Shown piece after piece: positions 9,972-21,443 of a stretch of 64,000 nt of DNA (within the stretch, counting starts at the first letter, position 1; every line of letters starts with the position of its first letter). The stretch is from the NCBI RefSeq assembly GCF_904849725.1, contig NC_058520.1:322721186-322785185 (forward strand), written 5' to 3'. A model generated the notes under the pieces. It saw only the letters and a program-made list of their open reading frames with translations. It was not told the DNA's origin and searched no databases. The translations under genes were made by a program, and so were the position numbers. Origin of the DNA: Hordeum vulgare subsp. vulgare. Its lineage: Eukaryota > Streptophyta > Magnoliopsida > Poales > Poaceae.

Positions 9972-11502
9972 TGAAAGCACATATGCTCCCTTGGTGGTTT
10001 TTATAATTCATGACAACATACATTGTCTCTTGGACTAACACTTTTACCTAGTAAATTTCAGGTTTAGTCCATTGAGAGCATTGGCTAAAGGTTTATGTGG
10101 ACATGCCCCTTGATGCAAGACATGAATAGGATTGGCTCAAGCTTCAAGCAAGAAGACTCTTCATTTTATATCTGTGAGAAATCACTTTTCAGTCCATAGG
10201 AAAGCCAATACTATTAAAAGGGGGTGAGGTATTATAATGAACTAGTTGATCAAGTGCTTAGAGATAGCCACCAAAAGTACTCAGTCATTTTCCCACATAA
10301 CATTTCTGTCCAAAGCCAAATATCCAAAATCGGAGCCACCAAGTTTTCAGATTCAGCCCTACCAATTTTCAACTCACACAAAACCCTAGCCAAACCTACC
10401 ATTTCGGTACTACCGATTCTGCATCGGTGCTACCGAGTTCAGGTGACCAACCTTTGTTGCCTCAGTACATAAAATCGGAATTTCCGAGCTTGGGTATTGG
10501 TGTCACCTAGTTGGGTCATCTGACCGTTAGCCACCTTTTCGGTCCTACCGAGTTGTGTATATCGGTCTCACCGAGATTCAAAAGTTGCTACCTTTTGTGC
10601 AAGTCGGTACCATCGAGTTTATGACTTCGGTGTCACCGAGTTGGTCACTTTACGTGTAATGGTTGTATTTTGGTGGATGCCTATATATACCCCTCCACCA
10701 ACCTCTCATTCATAGTGGAAGCACTCAAAACCCATACTTCACTGCCAGATCCATTTTTCTGAGAGAGATCCACCTACTCATGTGTTGAGATCAAGATATT
10801 CCAATCCATCCATTTGAAACTAGATCTCTAGCCTCCCGAAGTTTCTTTCCACCAAACCAATCTATCCTACCCATGCCTATTTTGTGAGAGAGTGATTGAG
10901 TGTTGAGGAGACTATCTTTAGAAGAACAAGGGCAAGGAGTTCATCGTTCTACCGCATCTATTACCTTTTGGAGGGTGGTGCCTCCTAGATTGGTTAGGTG
11001 TCGCTTGGGGCCTCCGACTTCGTGTTGTGGAGTTGAACCAAGATGCTTGTAAGGGCAAGGAGATCGCCTACTTCTTGAAGATCTACCACGAGTGAGGCTA
11101 GTCCTTCGTGGACGGAAGCCGTGGTGGAATAGATAAGGCCGCTTCATCGTGGACCCCTTATGGGTGGAGCCCTCCATGAACTCTCGCATCCGTTACCCTT
11201 CGTGGGTTGAAGTCTCCATTAACATGGACGTACGATAGCACCACCTATCGGAACCATGCAAAAAAATCGTCGTGTCAACCTATTTGTGTTTGATCTCCTA
11301 AACTCTACTCCTTACTTCATGTGCAAAGTCTTTTACTTTACGATGCCATATATGTTGACTAGCATGTGTAGGGTGCACTAGACTTGTTAGAATCGCTAAA
11401 ATCTGCCAACCATTAATTTGGGAAAAGGCTAGGATTTTAATCTTGTCAAGTAGTCTATTCACACCCCCACCCCTTCTAGAAACCTGTTCTATCAATCCCT
11501 CA
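9972..11502 (+). repeat. 3' LTR of the SIRE/Maximus copia element (1531 bp)
   Basis: It starts TGAAAGCACATATGCTCCC after a polypurine tract and ends near ATCAATCCCTCA, giving TG...CA ends. The first 700 bases carry many short imperfect palindromes of the TCGGT...ACCGA type (10395-10640). A TATA-like box follows at 10681. Another copy of the same LTR type, on the same strand, begins at 24910. The end at 11502 is chosen by position and by CA. No 5' LTR or TSD is available to confirm it. Confidence 0.8.
10681..10690 (+). promoter_or_regulatory. TATA box of the Maximus LTR promoter
   Basis: CTATATATAC is followed by CCCTCCACC. Position and context suit the core promoter that would start transcription of the element from its LTR. 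In this broken 3' LTR it would read out into flanking repeats. Confidence 0.55.
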
Positions 11503-13012
11503 CCCTTCTTTATCTTTATCCATCCAAGTTTGATCCTTAGTTATTTCTTAAACTATTCAAATAAAAGTTTAGTTCAATCTTTTTCTTTTGAGTGCTAGTT
11601 TCGTGATCTATCTATCTATCTATTTAATCGAGTGAGAGCTATATATTAAAGTTTAGTTTGCCTTTTGCTTCTCTACTTTCTTGTTGCAATCAAAATAAAG
11701 GAAAATAATGAAAAGGATGATATGTCAATGTTATAGTAAGTAGTGACATCACATGAGGTACATCATAAGTGGTAAAATTTGTTGAAGGTTGACAAACATA
11801 GCATTGGTCGATGAAGCAACACTTGGAATAATTAATAAGGGAAGAGAAGATTTACATGCAAAGACACTATCCCTGACATCTTTTATGATTGTGAGCCCCC
11901 AATAATTATAATATGCCAAATTGTTGACATTGGACAAGGAAGATAACGTAATGATTTATGCTTGTTCACATTCACATAGAAGTTATATTGTTATAGATCC
12001 TCTAACATGTGGTGCTTGCCAAATACCTTTGCTAGCCAAAAACTCCACACTAAGTAGGGATACTACTTGTGCATCCAAAACCTTAAACCCAAACCTATGT
12101 TTCAAGAGTCCACCATACCTACCTATGTATTGAGTAAGATCCTTCAAGTAAGTTGTCATCGATGCACAAAACAAAAAAAATCTAAACATGTTTGATCATT
12201 TAGAGTAAGGGAAATTAACCATTGTACAAACTTGTCATGGCAATAATAAAATCGACGGACTGCATAATAAAGGTTGCAATCACAAGTGGCAATATAATGT
12301 ACCATTCCTTTGCACTAAGATATTTAGCATACAACCAATAAGTGCATGAAAACCTCTGTTTCCCTCCACGAAGAGCCTATGTTTTACCTTTATGTATTTA
12401 CTTTTGTGCAAGAGTTAAAGTATTTCCATATACTTCCTTTATCTTTTCTTTGTCAAGCATCATGTGGTGGGGAAAGATCTAAGCATATATCCAGCTGAAT
12501 GTGGGTGGCCATGAGTTATTAATGTTGACATCACCCTTGAGGTGAATATATTGGGAGGCAACACTATAAGCCCCTATCTTTCTGTGTGTCCGGTTGAAAA
12601 CTTTTGCTCATATGTATGTGGCGAGTGTTAGCAATCATAGAAGACTAAATTATGGTTGAATATGTAGACTATCTTAAAAGCTCCCACATGTGACCCTTCC
12701 TGAAAATATGATGAATTGTGTTGCAAACTTGACTGAAAACATAGTTTGTTAGTTTTCAATAGAGTTTATGCTTTATACTTCGATGTTGTGATGAATTACT
12801 ACTTTTTTATAAGAAGCCTTTATGATAAAAGTTATATGATGAGAATGTTGTGATCAAGTATTTTATAAAGTTTTATTTTATGTTATAATAATGAGAATGA
12901 TGTTGCTATGTCTGTATTTTTTTTTATCGACACCTCTCTCTCAAAGCATGTGGTCGTGATTTTTGCTATCAGCTTTCGCTTGAGGACAAGCGAGGTCTAA
13001 GCTTGGTTGAGT
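11503..13012 (+). mobile_element. Athila-type gypsy element, 3' internal non-coding region
   Basis: This is AT-rich DNA without usable ORFs. It corresponds in order and wording to 55560-57038 of the better-preserved Athila element: a CATCTTTTATGATTGTGAG-like stretch, the text around AGTAGGGATACTACTTGTGC, and finally GAGGACAAGCGAGGTCTAAG just before the LTR. Its left end abuts the Maximus LTR, so its coding part is either deleted or lies beyond the Maximus element. The polypurine tract AAGCTTGG before 13013 has decayed. Confidence 0.7.
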
Positions 13013-16000
13013 TGATATGACCATTTTGCATCATGTTTAGTTATTGTTATTTGTAGTGTTTTATGCATTTTGCCACTTGCTGAAGTAATTCTAATGCCTT
13101 TTCTCTCATAATATGCAAGGTTTACATCAAGTGGGAGAATGCCAGCAGATGGAATTCTGGACCTGAAAAAGCTACGTCAAACATACCTATTTTGCACATC
13201 TCCAATTGGGATGAAAATTTACGGATATTTATTTTATAATAAATAAAAAATATCCGAACAAAGAAGTGCCAAAGGGGGGCACCATGCAGCCACTAGACAC
13301 GAGGGAGTGCTAGGCACCCCTGGCACGACCTGATGTCTAGTAGGCCATCTGGCACACCTTTGGTGCCCATCTTCTATTATAAATTCTCCTTCGACCTAGA
13401 AAATGGAGGAGAGGACTTTTGGGACGAAGCGACACCATCTTGAGGAAGAACGTGCACAGTAGCACTTTTGCCCACCGACGGAGCGATTCTGCCTGAGGAA
13501 CTTCCCTCTCAGAGGGGGAAATTGAGGCCATCGTCATCACCAACAACCCTCACATCTTGGGGAGGCCAATCTTCACCAACATATTCACCAGCACCATCTC
13601 CTATCAAAACCCTAGTTCATCTCTTGTACTCAATCTTGTACCGGAACCTCGGATTAGTACCTGGGGTGTGTCTAGTAGTGTTAATTACATCTTGTAGTTG
13701 ATGCTTTATTGTTTATTTGGTGGAAGATCATATGTTCAGATTCATTATGCTATATGCTACCTCTCTGGTCATGAACATGTTTATCACTTGTGAGTAGTTA
13801 CTTTTGTTCTTCAGGCCACGGGAGAAATCATGTTGCAAGTAGTCATGTGAAGTTGATATTCGTTACATATTTTGATGATATGAATGTTGTGATTCCCTTA
13901 GTGGTTTTATTTGAACATCAACTACATAACACTCCACCATATTTTGGGCCTAAGCGAATGCATTGTGGAGTAGTAATTAGAGAGTGGGTTGCGAGAATGA
14001 TAGAAACTTAAACCCCGTGTTGGGGAACGTTGCATGGGGAACAAAAACTTCCTATGCACACACGAGACCTATCCATCGTGATGATCATCTATGTGAGGGG
14101 AAATCGGATCCACATACCCTTGTAGACCGCTAAGCGGGGAGTGGGAAGAAACGCAGTTGATGTAGTCGAACGTCTTCACGATCCAAATCGCAATTCGTCC
14201 CACGAACTCTGTCCCAATCTAGCGCTGAACGGACGGCACCTCCGCGTTCAGCACACATGCAGCTCGATTACGATCTCCCTTTCTTGATCCATCAAGAGAT
14301 ACGAAGAGGTAGCTGAATTTTCCGGCAGCACGACGGCGTGGCGGTGATGATGGTGGAGCTACTCCGGCAAGGCTTTGTCGTACCGTGCTGAACTAGCTAT
14401 GGGCCCCACCTCTCTTTCCTTCTTCCCTTTGGCCAAATAGGCCCTCTTGGGCTGTCCACCAGCCCACTAGGGGCTGGTGCACCACCCTTGGGCCTGTTTG
14501 GTCCCCTCCAGGGTGGGTGGCCCCTCCTGGTGGAACTCCGGAACCCATTCATCACTCCCGGTACTTTACCGGTTATGCCCGACATACTTCCGGAAGCCAA
14601 ATGGATACTTTCTATATATCAATCTTCATCTCTGGACCAATTCGGAAACCTTCATGACGTTCAGGATCTCATCCGGGACTCCGAACAACATTTGGTTACC
14701 AACATCAGTAATTCAACTATACCAAAACGTCAATAAACCTTAAGTGTGCAGACCCTGCGGGTTTGAGAACTATATAGACATGACCGAGACACTCTCCGGT
14801 CAATATCCAATAGCGGGACCTGGATGTCCATATTGGATCCTACATATTCTATGAAGATCTTTATCTGTTGAACCTCTGTGTCAAGGATTCAGTTAATCTC
14901 TTATAACATTCCCTTTGTCCTTCCGTATGTTACTTGTGTGAGATTCGATCGTCGGTATCTCTATACCTATTGGAATCTCGTTACCGGAAAGTATCTTTAC
15001 TCGTTTCATAATAAAAAATCTCATGGCTGACTCTTTAGTCACATTTCTTGCAAGGCTTGTTGTGATGTCGTATTACCGAGTGGGCCCCGAGATACCTCTT
15101 CGTCATATGGAGTGACAAATCCCAGTCTTTATTCATGCTAACTCAATGGACACCTTTGGATATACCTGTATAGCACCTTTACATTCACCTATTAATGCTG
15201 CGATGTTTGATACACACAAGGTATTTCTCCGGTGTCAGTGAATTACATGATCTCATGGTCATAGGATTATATACTTGACATGTAGAAAAATAGTAAAAAT
15301 AAAATGACACGATCACATGCTATGTTCATAGTTTGGGTCTTGTCCATCACATAATGATGTGATCCCGTTATCTAGTGATGACACTTGTCTATGGCAAGGA
15401 AACCTTGACCATCTTTGATCAAAAAGTTAGTCAACTAGAGGTTTACTAGGGACAGTGTGTTGTCTATGTATCCACACGTGTATCTGAGTTTCCATTCAAT
15501 ACAATTCTAGCATGGATAATAAACGATTATCTTGAACAAGGAAATATAATAATAACTATTTTATTATTGCCTCTAGGGCATATTTCCACAACCCCACTCT
15601 ATGCACTACTTCTTAAGGGGCTGATTTGGATCCCTATATTTAATCCTATGGTTAGAATTTATTCTTAATACTTTTCTCGTAGTTGTGAATGCTTGCGGGA
15701 GGGTGAACCATGAGTGGGATGTTTGTTCAAGTAAGAATAGTTCCCAAGCACCGTCCACCCACATATCAAATTATAAAAATACCAAACGCGAATTAACCCA
15801 ACATGACGAAAGTGACTAGATAAAATTCCCGTGTGCCCTCAAGAATGTTTTACCTATTATGAGAAATTGTTCTGGACTATCCTTTGACACGGAAGGATTG
15901 GGCTACCTTGTTGGACCTAATGTTACTATTTCTACTTGTCACTTCTTACAATTATCTTTCTATCAAACAACTTGCTACCTCTATTTCAGTGCTTGCAAAA

Positions 16001-16107
16001 ATTACCTTCCTGAAAACTGCTTGTCATTTCCTTCTATTTCTCGTTCGGTTCGACACTCTTACTTATCCAAAGGACTACGATTGACCCCCTATACTTGTGG
16101 GTCATTA
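13013..16107 (+). repeat. 3' LTR of the old Athila-type gypsy element, split by a solo LTR
   Basis: It starts TGATATGACCATTTTGCATC and ends ATACTTGTGGGTCATTA. The intact copy of this family (57039-58563) starts TGATACGTCC and ends GGGTCATCA. Removing the insertion at 14017-15590 and one TSD leaves about 1516 bp, close to the 1525 bp of that copy. Point changes are more numerous than between the two LTRs of the 38416-58563 element, so this insertion is older. Confidence 0.82.
14017..15590 (-). mobile_element. Angela/BARE-type copia solo LTR, TSD ACCCC
   Basis: The left edge reads GTGTTGGGGAACGTTGC and the right edge CTCTAGGGCATATTTCCACA. On the minus strand this is the familiar start (TGTGGAAATATGCCCTAGAG) and end of Angela/BARE LTRs. 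ACCCC occurs at 14012-14016 and 15591-15595. The host LTR continues on each side as in other copies of its family. No internal region is present, so the element was reduced to one LTR by recombination. The leading G and the missing A in TTCCACA are small departures from the family ends. Confidence 0.85.
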
Positions 16108-16119
16108 ACTTCCAATAAA

Positions 16120-16560
16120 TAATTTGCCTGCAAGATGGAGGAGAATAGTTCTCTCAATGAACACATACTCAGAATGCCTGGGTACTACAACCATTTGAAT
16201 CGGCAAGGAGTTGAGCTCCTGCCCAAGACGATCACTGACAGAGTTCTTCAGTCGCTGCAACCTAGCTACATGATGAACTATAATATTCAAGGGATGAACA
16301 ATTCACTCTTCGAGCTATTCGCAATGCTGAAAGTCATGGAAGTAGAAATCAGAAAGGAGCACCAATTTTGATGGTAAACAAAACCTCTAGTTTCAAGAAA
16401 AGCAGGGGCAAGAAGAAGGGAAACTTGAAGAAGAACGAGTAATTAGTTGCCGCTCCCATGAAGATACCCAAGGCTGTCCCCAAGCCTGAGACTGAGTGCT
16501 TCTATTGCAAGGGAACTGACCACTACAAGCGGAATTGCCCCAAGTATTTGGTTGATAAGA
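16120..16560 (+). pseudogene. copia gag fragment with CCHC zinc knuckle
   Basis: The fragment starts within the capsid region with LNEHILRMPGYYNHLNRQGV and PSYMMNYNIQGMNNSLFEL, then a basic stretch KKSRGKKKG-like near 16400. A CCHC knuckle reads CFYCKGTDHYKRNC (about 16499-16540). In Angela/BARE elements this protein builds the virus-like particle and binds element RNA. A TGA at about 16369 and a TAA at 16440 interrupt it. The N-terminal half is absent. Confidence 0.82.
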
Positions 16561-16870
16561 AGGCTAGCAACATCAACAAAGCTATATTTCATATACATGT
16601 TATTGATGTGTACCTTACTAGATCGCGTACTAGTGCCTGGGTATTTGATACCGGTTCAGTGCTCATATTTTAACTCGAACCGGGAACTATGGAGTAAACA
16701 AAGGCTGGCAAAGGATGAAGTGACGATGCGTGTGGGAAATGGTTCCCAGGTTGATGTGATCACCGTTGGCACGTTCACTCTTCGATTACCATCGGAATTA
16801 GTTATGAACCTAAATAATTGCTATTTGGTGCATGCATTGAGCATGAACATTATATTTGGATCTTGCTAAA
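16561..16870 (+). pseudogene. copia aspartic protease remnant
   Basis: The active-site text reads AWVFDTGSV (about 16637-16663), with the Asp-Thr-Gly core intact. A stop follows at 16672. The downstream half in another frame reads DEVTMRVGNGSQVDVITVG and NLNNCYLVHALSMNIIFGS, as in copia proteases before the GAG-pre-integrase domain. The enzyme would have cut the polyprotein. The frame change makes it inactive. Confidence 0.8.
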
Positions 16871-16970
16871 GGAGAGATGGTTACTCATTTAAATCAGAGA
16901 ATAATGGTTGTTCTATTTATATGAGTAATATCTTTTCTGGTGATGCAACCAATGTGAATGTTTTATTCTT

Positions 16971-17960
16971 ATTGAATCTCGATAGTAATGATACACATAT
17001 TTATACCATTAATGTCAAAAGATGTAGAGTGAATAATGATAGTACCACTTTCTTGTGGTCTGCCGCTTAGGTCATATTGGTGTAAAATGCATGAAGAAAT
17101 TCCATGTGGATGGATTTTTGAAGTCACTTGATTTTGAATCACTTGACACATGAGAACCATGCCTCATGGGCAAGATGACTAAAACCCCGTTTTCCGGTAC
17201 AATGGAACGGTTAAGTGACTTGTCGGAGATCATACATACTGATGCGTGCGGTCCAATGAGTGTTGAGGCGTGCGGTGGATATTGTTACTTTCTCACCCCC
17301 ACCGATGATTTGAGTATATACAAATATATTTACTTGACGAAGCACAATTCTGAAATGTTTGAAAAGTTCAAGCAATCTCAGAGCGAAGTTGAGAATCATC
17401 ATAACAAGAAGATTAAGTTCCGCGATCTCATCGAGGAGGAGAATATCTGAGCTATGTGATTGGCATGCACTTAACACAGTGTGGAATTGTTTCATACCTT
17501 ATTAGATATGGTGCATTCTATGATGCCTCTTACCGATTTGCCACTATAGTTTTGGGGTTATGCATTAGAGACAACCGCATTCACTTTAAATAGGGCACCA
17601 TCTAAATCCATTGAGACGACACCGTATGAATTATGGTTTGGCAAGAAACCTAGGCAGTTGTTTCTTAAACTATGGGGTTGCGATGCTTATGACAAAAGGC
17701 TTAAGCCTGATAAGCTTGAACTCAAAGACGATCAGTGTGTCTTCATAGGATACCCAAAGTAACAAGTTGGGTATACCTTCTATCTCAGATCCGAGGGGAA
17801 TGTTTTTGTTGCTAAGAACGGGTCCTTTCTCGAGAAAGAGTTTCTCTCAAAAGAATTGAGTGGGAGGATGGTGGAACTTGATGAGGTTATTGAACTGTCA
17901 CTTCAACCAGGGAGTAGCAGGGCACAGGAAAATGTTTCTATGACGCCTACACTAGTGGAA
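16971..17960 (+). pseudogene. copia GAG-pre-integrase and integrase remnant
   Basis: From about 17050 the frame gives a degenerate His-Cys region. Next come CLMGKMTKTPFSGTMERLSD and SEIIHTDACGPMSVEACGGY, the start of the catalytic core with its first Asp. The region around the second Asp near 17420 is frameshifted. The core end reads APSKSIETTPYELWFGKKP (about 17597), followed by the C-terminal CVFIGYPK and VFVAKNGSFLEKEFLSKEL. This is the copia integrase order, the enzyme that inserts the cDNA. At least four stops or frame changes are present. Confidence 0.8.
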
Positions 17961-18049
17961 GCATAAGCTAATGATGGTGATCATGAAGCTACAGATCAGG
18001 TTACTAGGGAACCTCGTAGGTCGACAAGGACGCGTACTGCTCCCGAGTG

Positions 18050-19590
18050 GTATGGTAATCCTGTCTTAGAGGTCATGTTGTTGGACAACAATGAACATAC
18101 GAGCTTTGGAGAAGCGATGGTGGGCCTAAATTCCAACGAATGGCCATAGGCCATGAAATCCGAGATAGGATTCATGTATTAAAACAAAGTGTGGACTTTG
18201 GAAGTATTACATGAAGGTCGAAAGGCTATTGAGAACAAATGGATCTTTAAGAGGAAGACATACACACACGATAATTTTACAGTCTATAAAGCTCAACTTG
18301 TTGCGAAGGGGTTTTCACAAGTTCAAGAAGTTGACTACGATGAGACTTTCTCACCCGTAGGGATGCTTAAGTCCGTCAGAATCATGTTAGCAATATTTGC
18401 ATTTTTCAATTATGAAACATGCAGATGGATTTCAAAACAGCGTTCTTAATGGTTTCCTTAAGGAAGAGTTGTATATGATGCAACTAGAAGGTTTTGTCGA
18501 TCCATAGAATCTTGACGAAGTATACAAGCTCGAGCGATCCATTTATGGATTGGTGCAAGCATCTCAGAGTTGGAATCTTTGCTTTGATGAGGTGATCAAA
18601 ACGTTTGGGTTTATACAAGTTTATGGAGAAGCTTGTATTTAGAAAAATGTGAGTGCGAGCTGTATAGCATTTCTAATATTATATGTGGATGACATATTGT
18701 TGATTGGAAACAACATGTAACTTTTGGAAAGCGTGAAGATATATTTGAACAAGAGTTTTTCAATGAAAGACCTTGGAGAAGCTACTTACATATTAGGCAT
18801 ACAGATCTATAGTGATAGATTGAGACGCTTAATTGGAATTTCACAAAGCACATACCTTGATAAGGTTTTAAAGAAGTTCAAAATTGATAGGTCCAAAAAG
18901 GGGTTATTGCCTGTCCTACAAGGAGTGAAGCTGAGTAAGACTCAATGCCCACCGACTACAGAAGATAGAGATAAGATGAGTGTCATCCCCTATGCTTTAG
19001 CCATAGGCCCTATTATGTATGTGATGTTGTGCACAAGACCAGATGTCAGCCTTGCCATAAGTATGACCGGAAGGTTTCAAAGTGATCCAGGAGTGGAACA
19101 CTGGACATCGGTCAAGAATATCCTTAAGTACCTAAAAAGTACTAGGGAGATGTTCCTCGTTTATGGAGGTGATCAAGAGCTCATCGTAAAGGGTTACGTC
19201 GATGCTAGCTTTGACACACATTCGGATAACTCTAAGTCTCAAACCGGATACGTATTTATTCTGAATGGAGGAGCGGTAAGCTGGTGAAGTTCCAAGCAAA
19301 GCGTGGTAGCTAATTCTACATGTGAAGCGGAGTACATACTGCTTCGGAAGCAGTGAAGGAAGGTGTCTGGATGAAGCAGTTTATGATAAATCTTGGACTT
19401 GAGCCCAGTGCACTGGATCCAATGACCCTGTTTTGTGACAACACTCGTGCCCTTTCTCTAGCCAAGGAACCAAGGCTTCACAAAAAGACCAGACACATCA
19501 AGCGTCGCTTCAATTCCATATGCGATTATATTAAGGAGGAGAACATAAACAGTTGGAAAGTACATACGATCTGAATGTTGCAGATCCGTT
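18050..19590 (+). pseudogene. copia reverse transcriptase and RNase H remnant
   Basis: The RT part has ENKWIFKRKTYTHDNFTVYK, AQLVAKGFSQVQEVDYDETF, a YVDDILLIGN catalytic box (18681-18710) and FSMKDLGEATYILGIQIYSD. A 187-codon open stretch at 18724-19287 spans the thumb and connection up to RNase H (CTRPDVSLAISMTGRFQSDP, GYVDASFDTHSDNSKSQTGY). The RNase H end continues to about 19574 with KKTRHIKRRFNSICDYIKEE. Stops at 18180, 18449, 18508, 18640 and 19287 and frame changes near 18430 and 19340 inactivate it. Stretches remain very readable. Confidence 0.85.
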
Positions 19591-19697
19591 GACTAAATCT
19601 CTTCCACGAGCAAAACATGATAAACACCAGAACTCTATGGGTGTTAGATTCATTACCACGTAATACTAGATTATTGACTCTAGTGCAAGTGGGAGAC

Positions 19698-21443
19698 TAT
19701 TGGAAATATGACCTAGAGGCGATACTAAATTAATTCTTATCGTATTTCCCTGTTCATGATAAATATCTATTATCCATACTAGAATTGTATTGATCGGAAA
19801 CTCAGATACATGTGTGGATACATAGACAACACCGTGTCTCTAGTGAGCCTATACTAGACTAGCTCGTTGATCAAAGATGGTTAAAGTTTCCTAAACATAG
19901 GCATGATTTTTCATTTGATAATGGAGTCACATTATTAGGAGAATGATGTGATGAAAATGAACCAACCGTAAGCATAGCACATGATTATATCACTTAGTTT
20001 GTTTCTACTACTTTTTTCATGTCAAGTACCTGTTCCTAAGACCATGAGATCATGTAACTCCCTGACACCGGAGGAATGCCTTGTGTGTATCAAACGTTAC
20101 GTCATAACTGGGTGATCATAAAGGTACTCAACAGGTATCTTTGAGGGTGTATCTTGGGTTGGCATGGATCCAGACTCGGATTTGTCACTCCATTTGACAG
20201 GGAGGTATCTCTGGGCCCTCTCGGTAATAAAACATCATAAGAAGATTCCGAGCAATGTGACTAAGGAGTTAGTCATGCGATCTTGTATTACAGAATGAGT
20301 AAAGAGACTTGCCGGTAACGAGATTGAACTAGGTATGGATATACCGACGATCGAATCTCGGGCAAGTAACATACTACTCGGCAAAGGGAACTTCATACTG
20401 GATTGACTGAATCCTTGACATCGTGGTTCAACCGATAAAGATCTTCATGGAATATATAGGAACAAATATGGTCATACAGGTCCCGTTAATTGTTATTGAC
20501 CGGAGAGGTGTCTCGGTCATGTCTACATGATTCTTGAACCTGTAGGGTCCAAACGCTTAACGTTCGATGACGCTAGAGTAGTACTAGGATATGTACATTG
20601 GTGACCATATGTTGTTCGGTGTCCCGTATGAGATCTTGGACATCACGAGGAGCTCTAGAATGGTCTCGAGGTAAATATTTATATATGGGAAGTCATATTC
20701 AGGGTTTCGGAAAATATTCAGGATTTTTTGGTATTGTGCCAGGAAGGTTCTAGAAGGTTTCGGAGTGGGGTGGACCCACATGGACGTGGGTAGTGGGAAA
20801 AGTCCCCACACCCGTGGTCTAGGCGCCTCAATATTCCCCTTAAAAGGAATAGGATCATATCCCGAAAGGATAAGAGCGAGATCCCTAAAAGGGGGGATAG
20901 TAATCGGTGGGAAAGGAAATGAAGGATTTCCTTCCTCCCCCCTTGACCAACAGCCCTAGGGGCTTGGAGGGCAACACACCAGCCCCTCCCATGCCTATAT
21001 AGATGTGGGGAGACGCAAAGGGGGCAGTAGACTCTCCTACGGCCGTGGCCCTCCTCCCGTCTCTCCCGTCACTTCCTCGTATGTCTTTCTGGAGGCGCTT
21101 GACAAAGCCCTCCGGCACCGCGAAACCACCATCTCCACGATGTCGTCGTGTTGGTTGAGATCCCATCTACTTCTGCTTACTCTCTTGTGTGATCAATAAT
21201 GAGGAGAATTCATTGAGTCGCACATGTGTTGAACACGGAGGTGTCGTCCATTCAGCGCTCGATCGGATTGTATCGCAATTGGATCGTGAAGAGTACGACT
21301 ACATCAACCGCGTTATATATGCTTCCGCTTAGCGATCTACAAGGTTATATAGATGCACTCCCCCTCTCGTAGATGTTGATCTCCATAGATTGATCCTGGT
21401 GAGTGTAGGAAATTTTTTGTTTCCCATGCGACGTTCCCCGACA
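19698..21443 (+). repeat. 3' LTR of the Angela-type copia element (1746 bp)
   Basis: It starts TATTGGAAATATGACCTAG (the family start is TGTTGGAAATATG) after the purine-rich AGTGGGAGAC. It ends CGACGTTCCCCGACA at 21443. The length fits Angela/BARE LTRs, and the two minus-strand solo LTRs in this window belong to the same group. The next five bases, TTAGT, would be the TSD, but the other end is lost. Confidence 0.85.
20994..21004 (+). promoter_or_regulatory. TATA box of the Angela-type LTR
   Basis: CCTATATAGAT is followed by GTGGGGAGACGC, about 1300 bases into the LTR. It is the likely core promoter of this LTR by sequence and position. Confidence 0.5.

Larger units (their letters stand above)
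866..11502 (+). mobile_element. 5'-truncated SIRE/Maximus-type Ty1/copia element with nested Helitron and CACTA
   Basis: This is the right-hand part of a large copia element. It holds a reverse transcriptase segment (866-1648), RNase H (2575-3131), a long non-coding 3' region (3132-3839 and 8665-9957), a polypurine tract (9958-9971) and a 3' LTR (9972-11502). RT wording, RNase H ending and LTR style fit the SIRE/Maximus lineage. gag, protease, integrase and the 5' LTR are absent. A Helitron (1649-2574) and a CACTA element (3843-8661) entered later, since both interrupt copia sequence that reads on across them. The left edge abuts an unrelated LTR-like sequence. Confidence 0.85.
16108..21443 (+). 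mobile_element. Angela-type Ty1/copia element, 5'-truncated and decayed
   Basis: The order is gag (from about 16120), zinc knuckle, protease, GAG-pre-integrase, integrase, reverse transcriptase, RNase H and a 3' LTR (19698-21443), all on the + strand. This is the copia order, and the wording and LTR start point to the Angela/BARE group. The 5' LTR and the start of gag are missing. The element begins in mid-gag right after the end of the gypsy LTR at 16107. Many stops and frameshifts show long inactivity. Confidence 0.87.

Noticed and set aside
11608..11626. TCTA microsatellite
   Set aside because: Only about four to five units within a decayed element, so it is ordinary. The TC run at 33107-33119 is similar.
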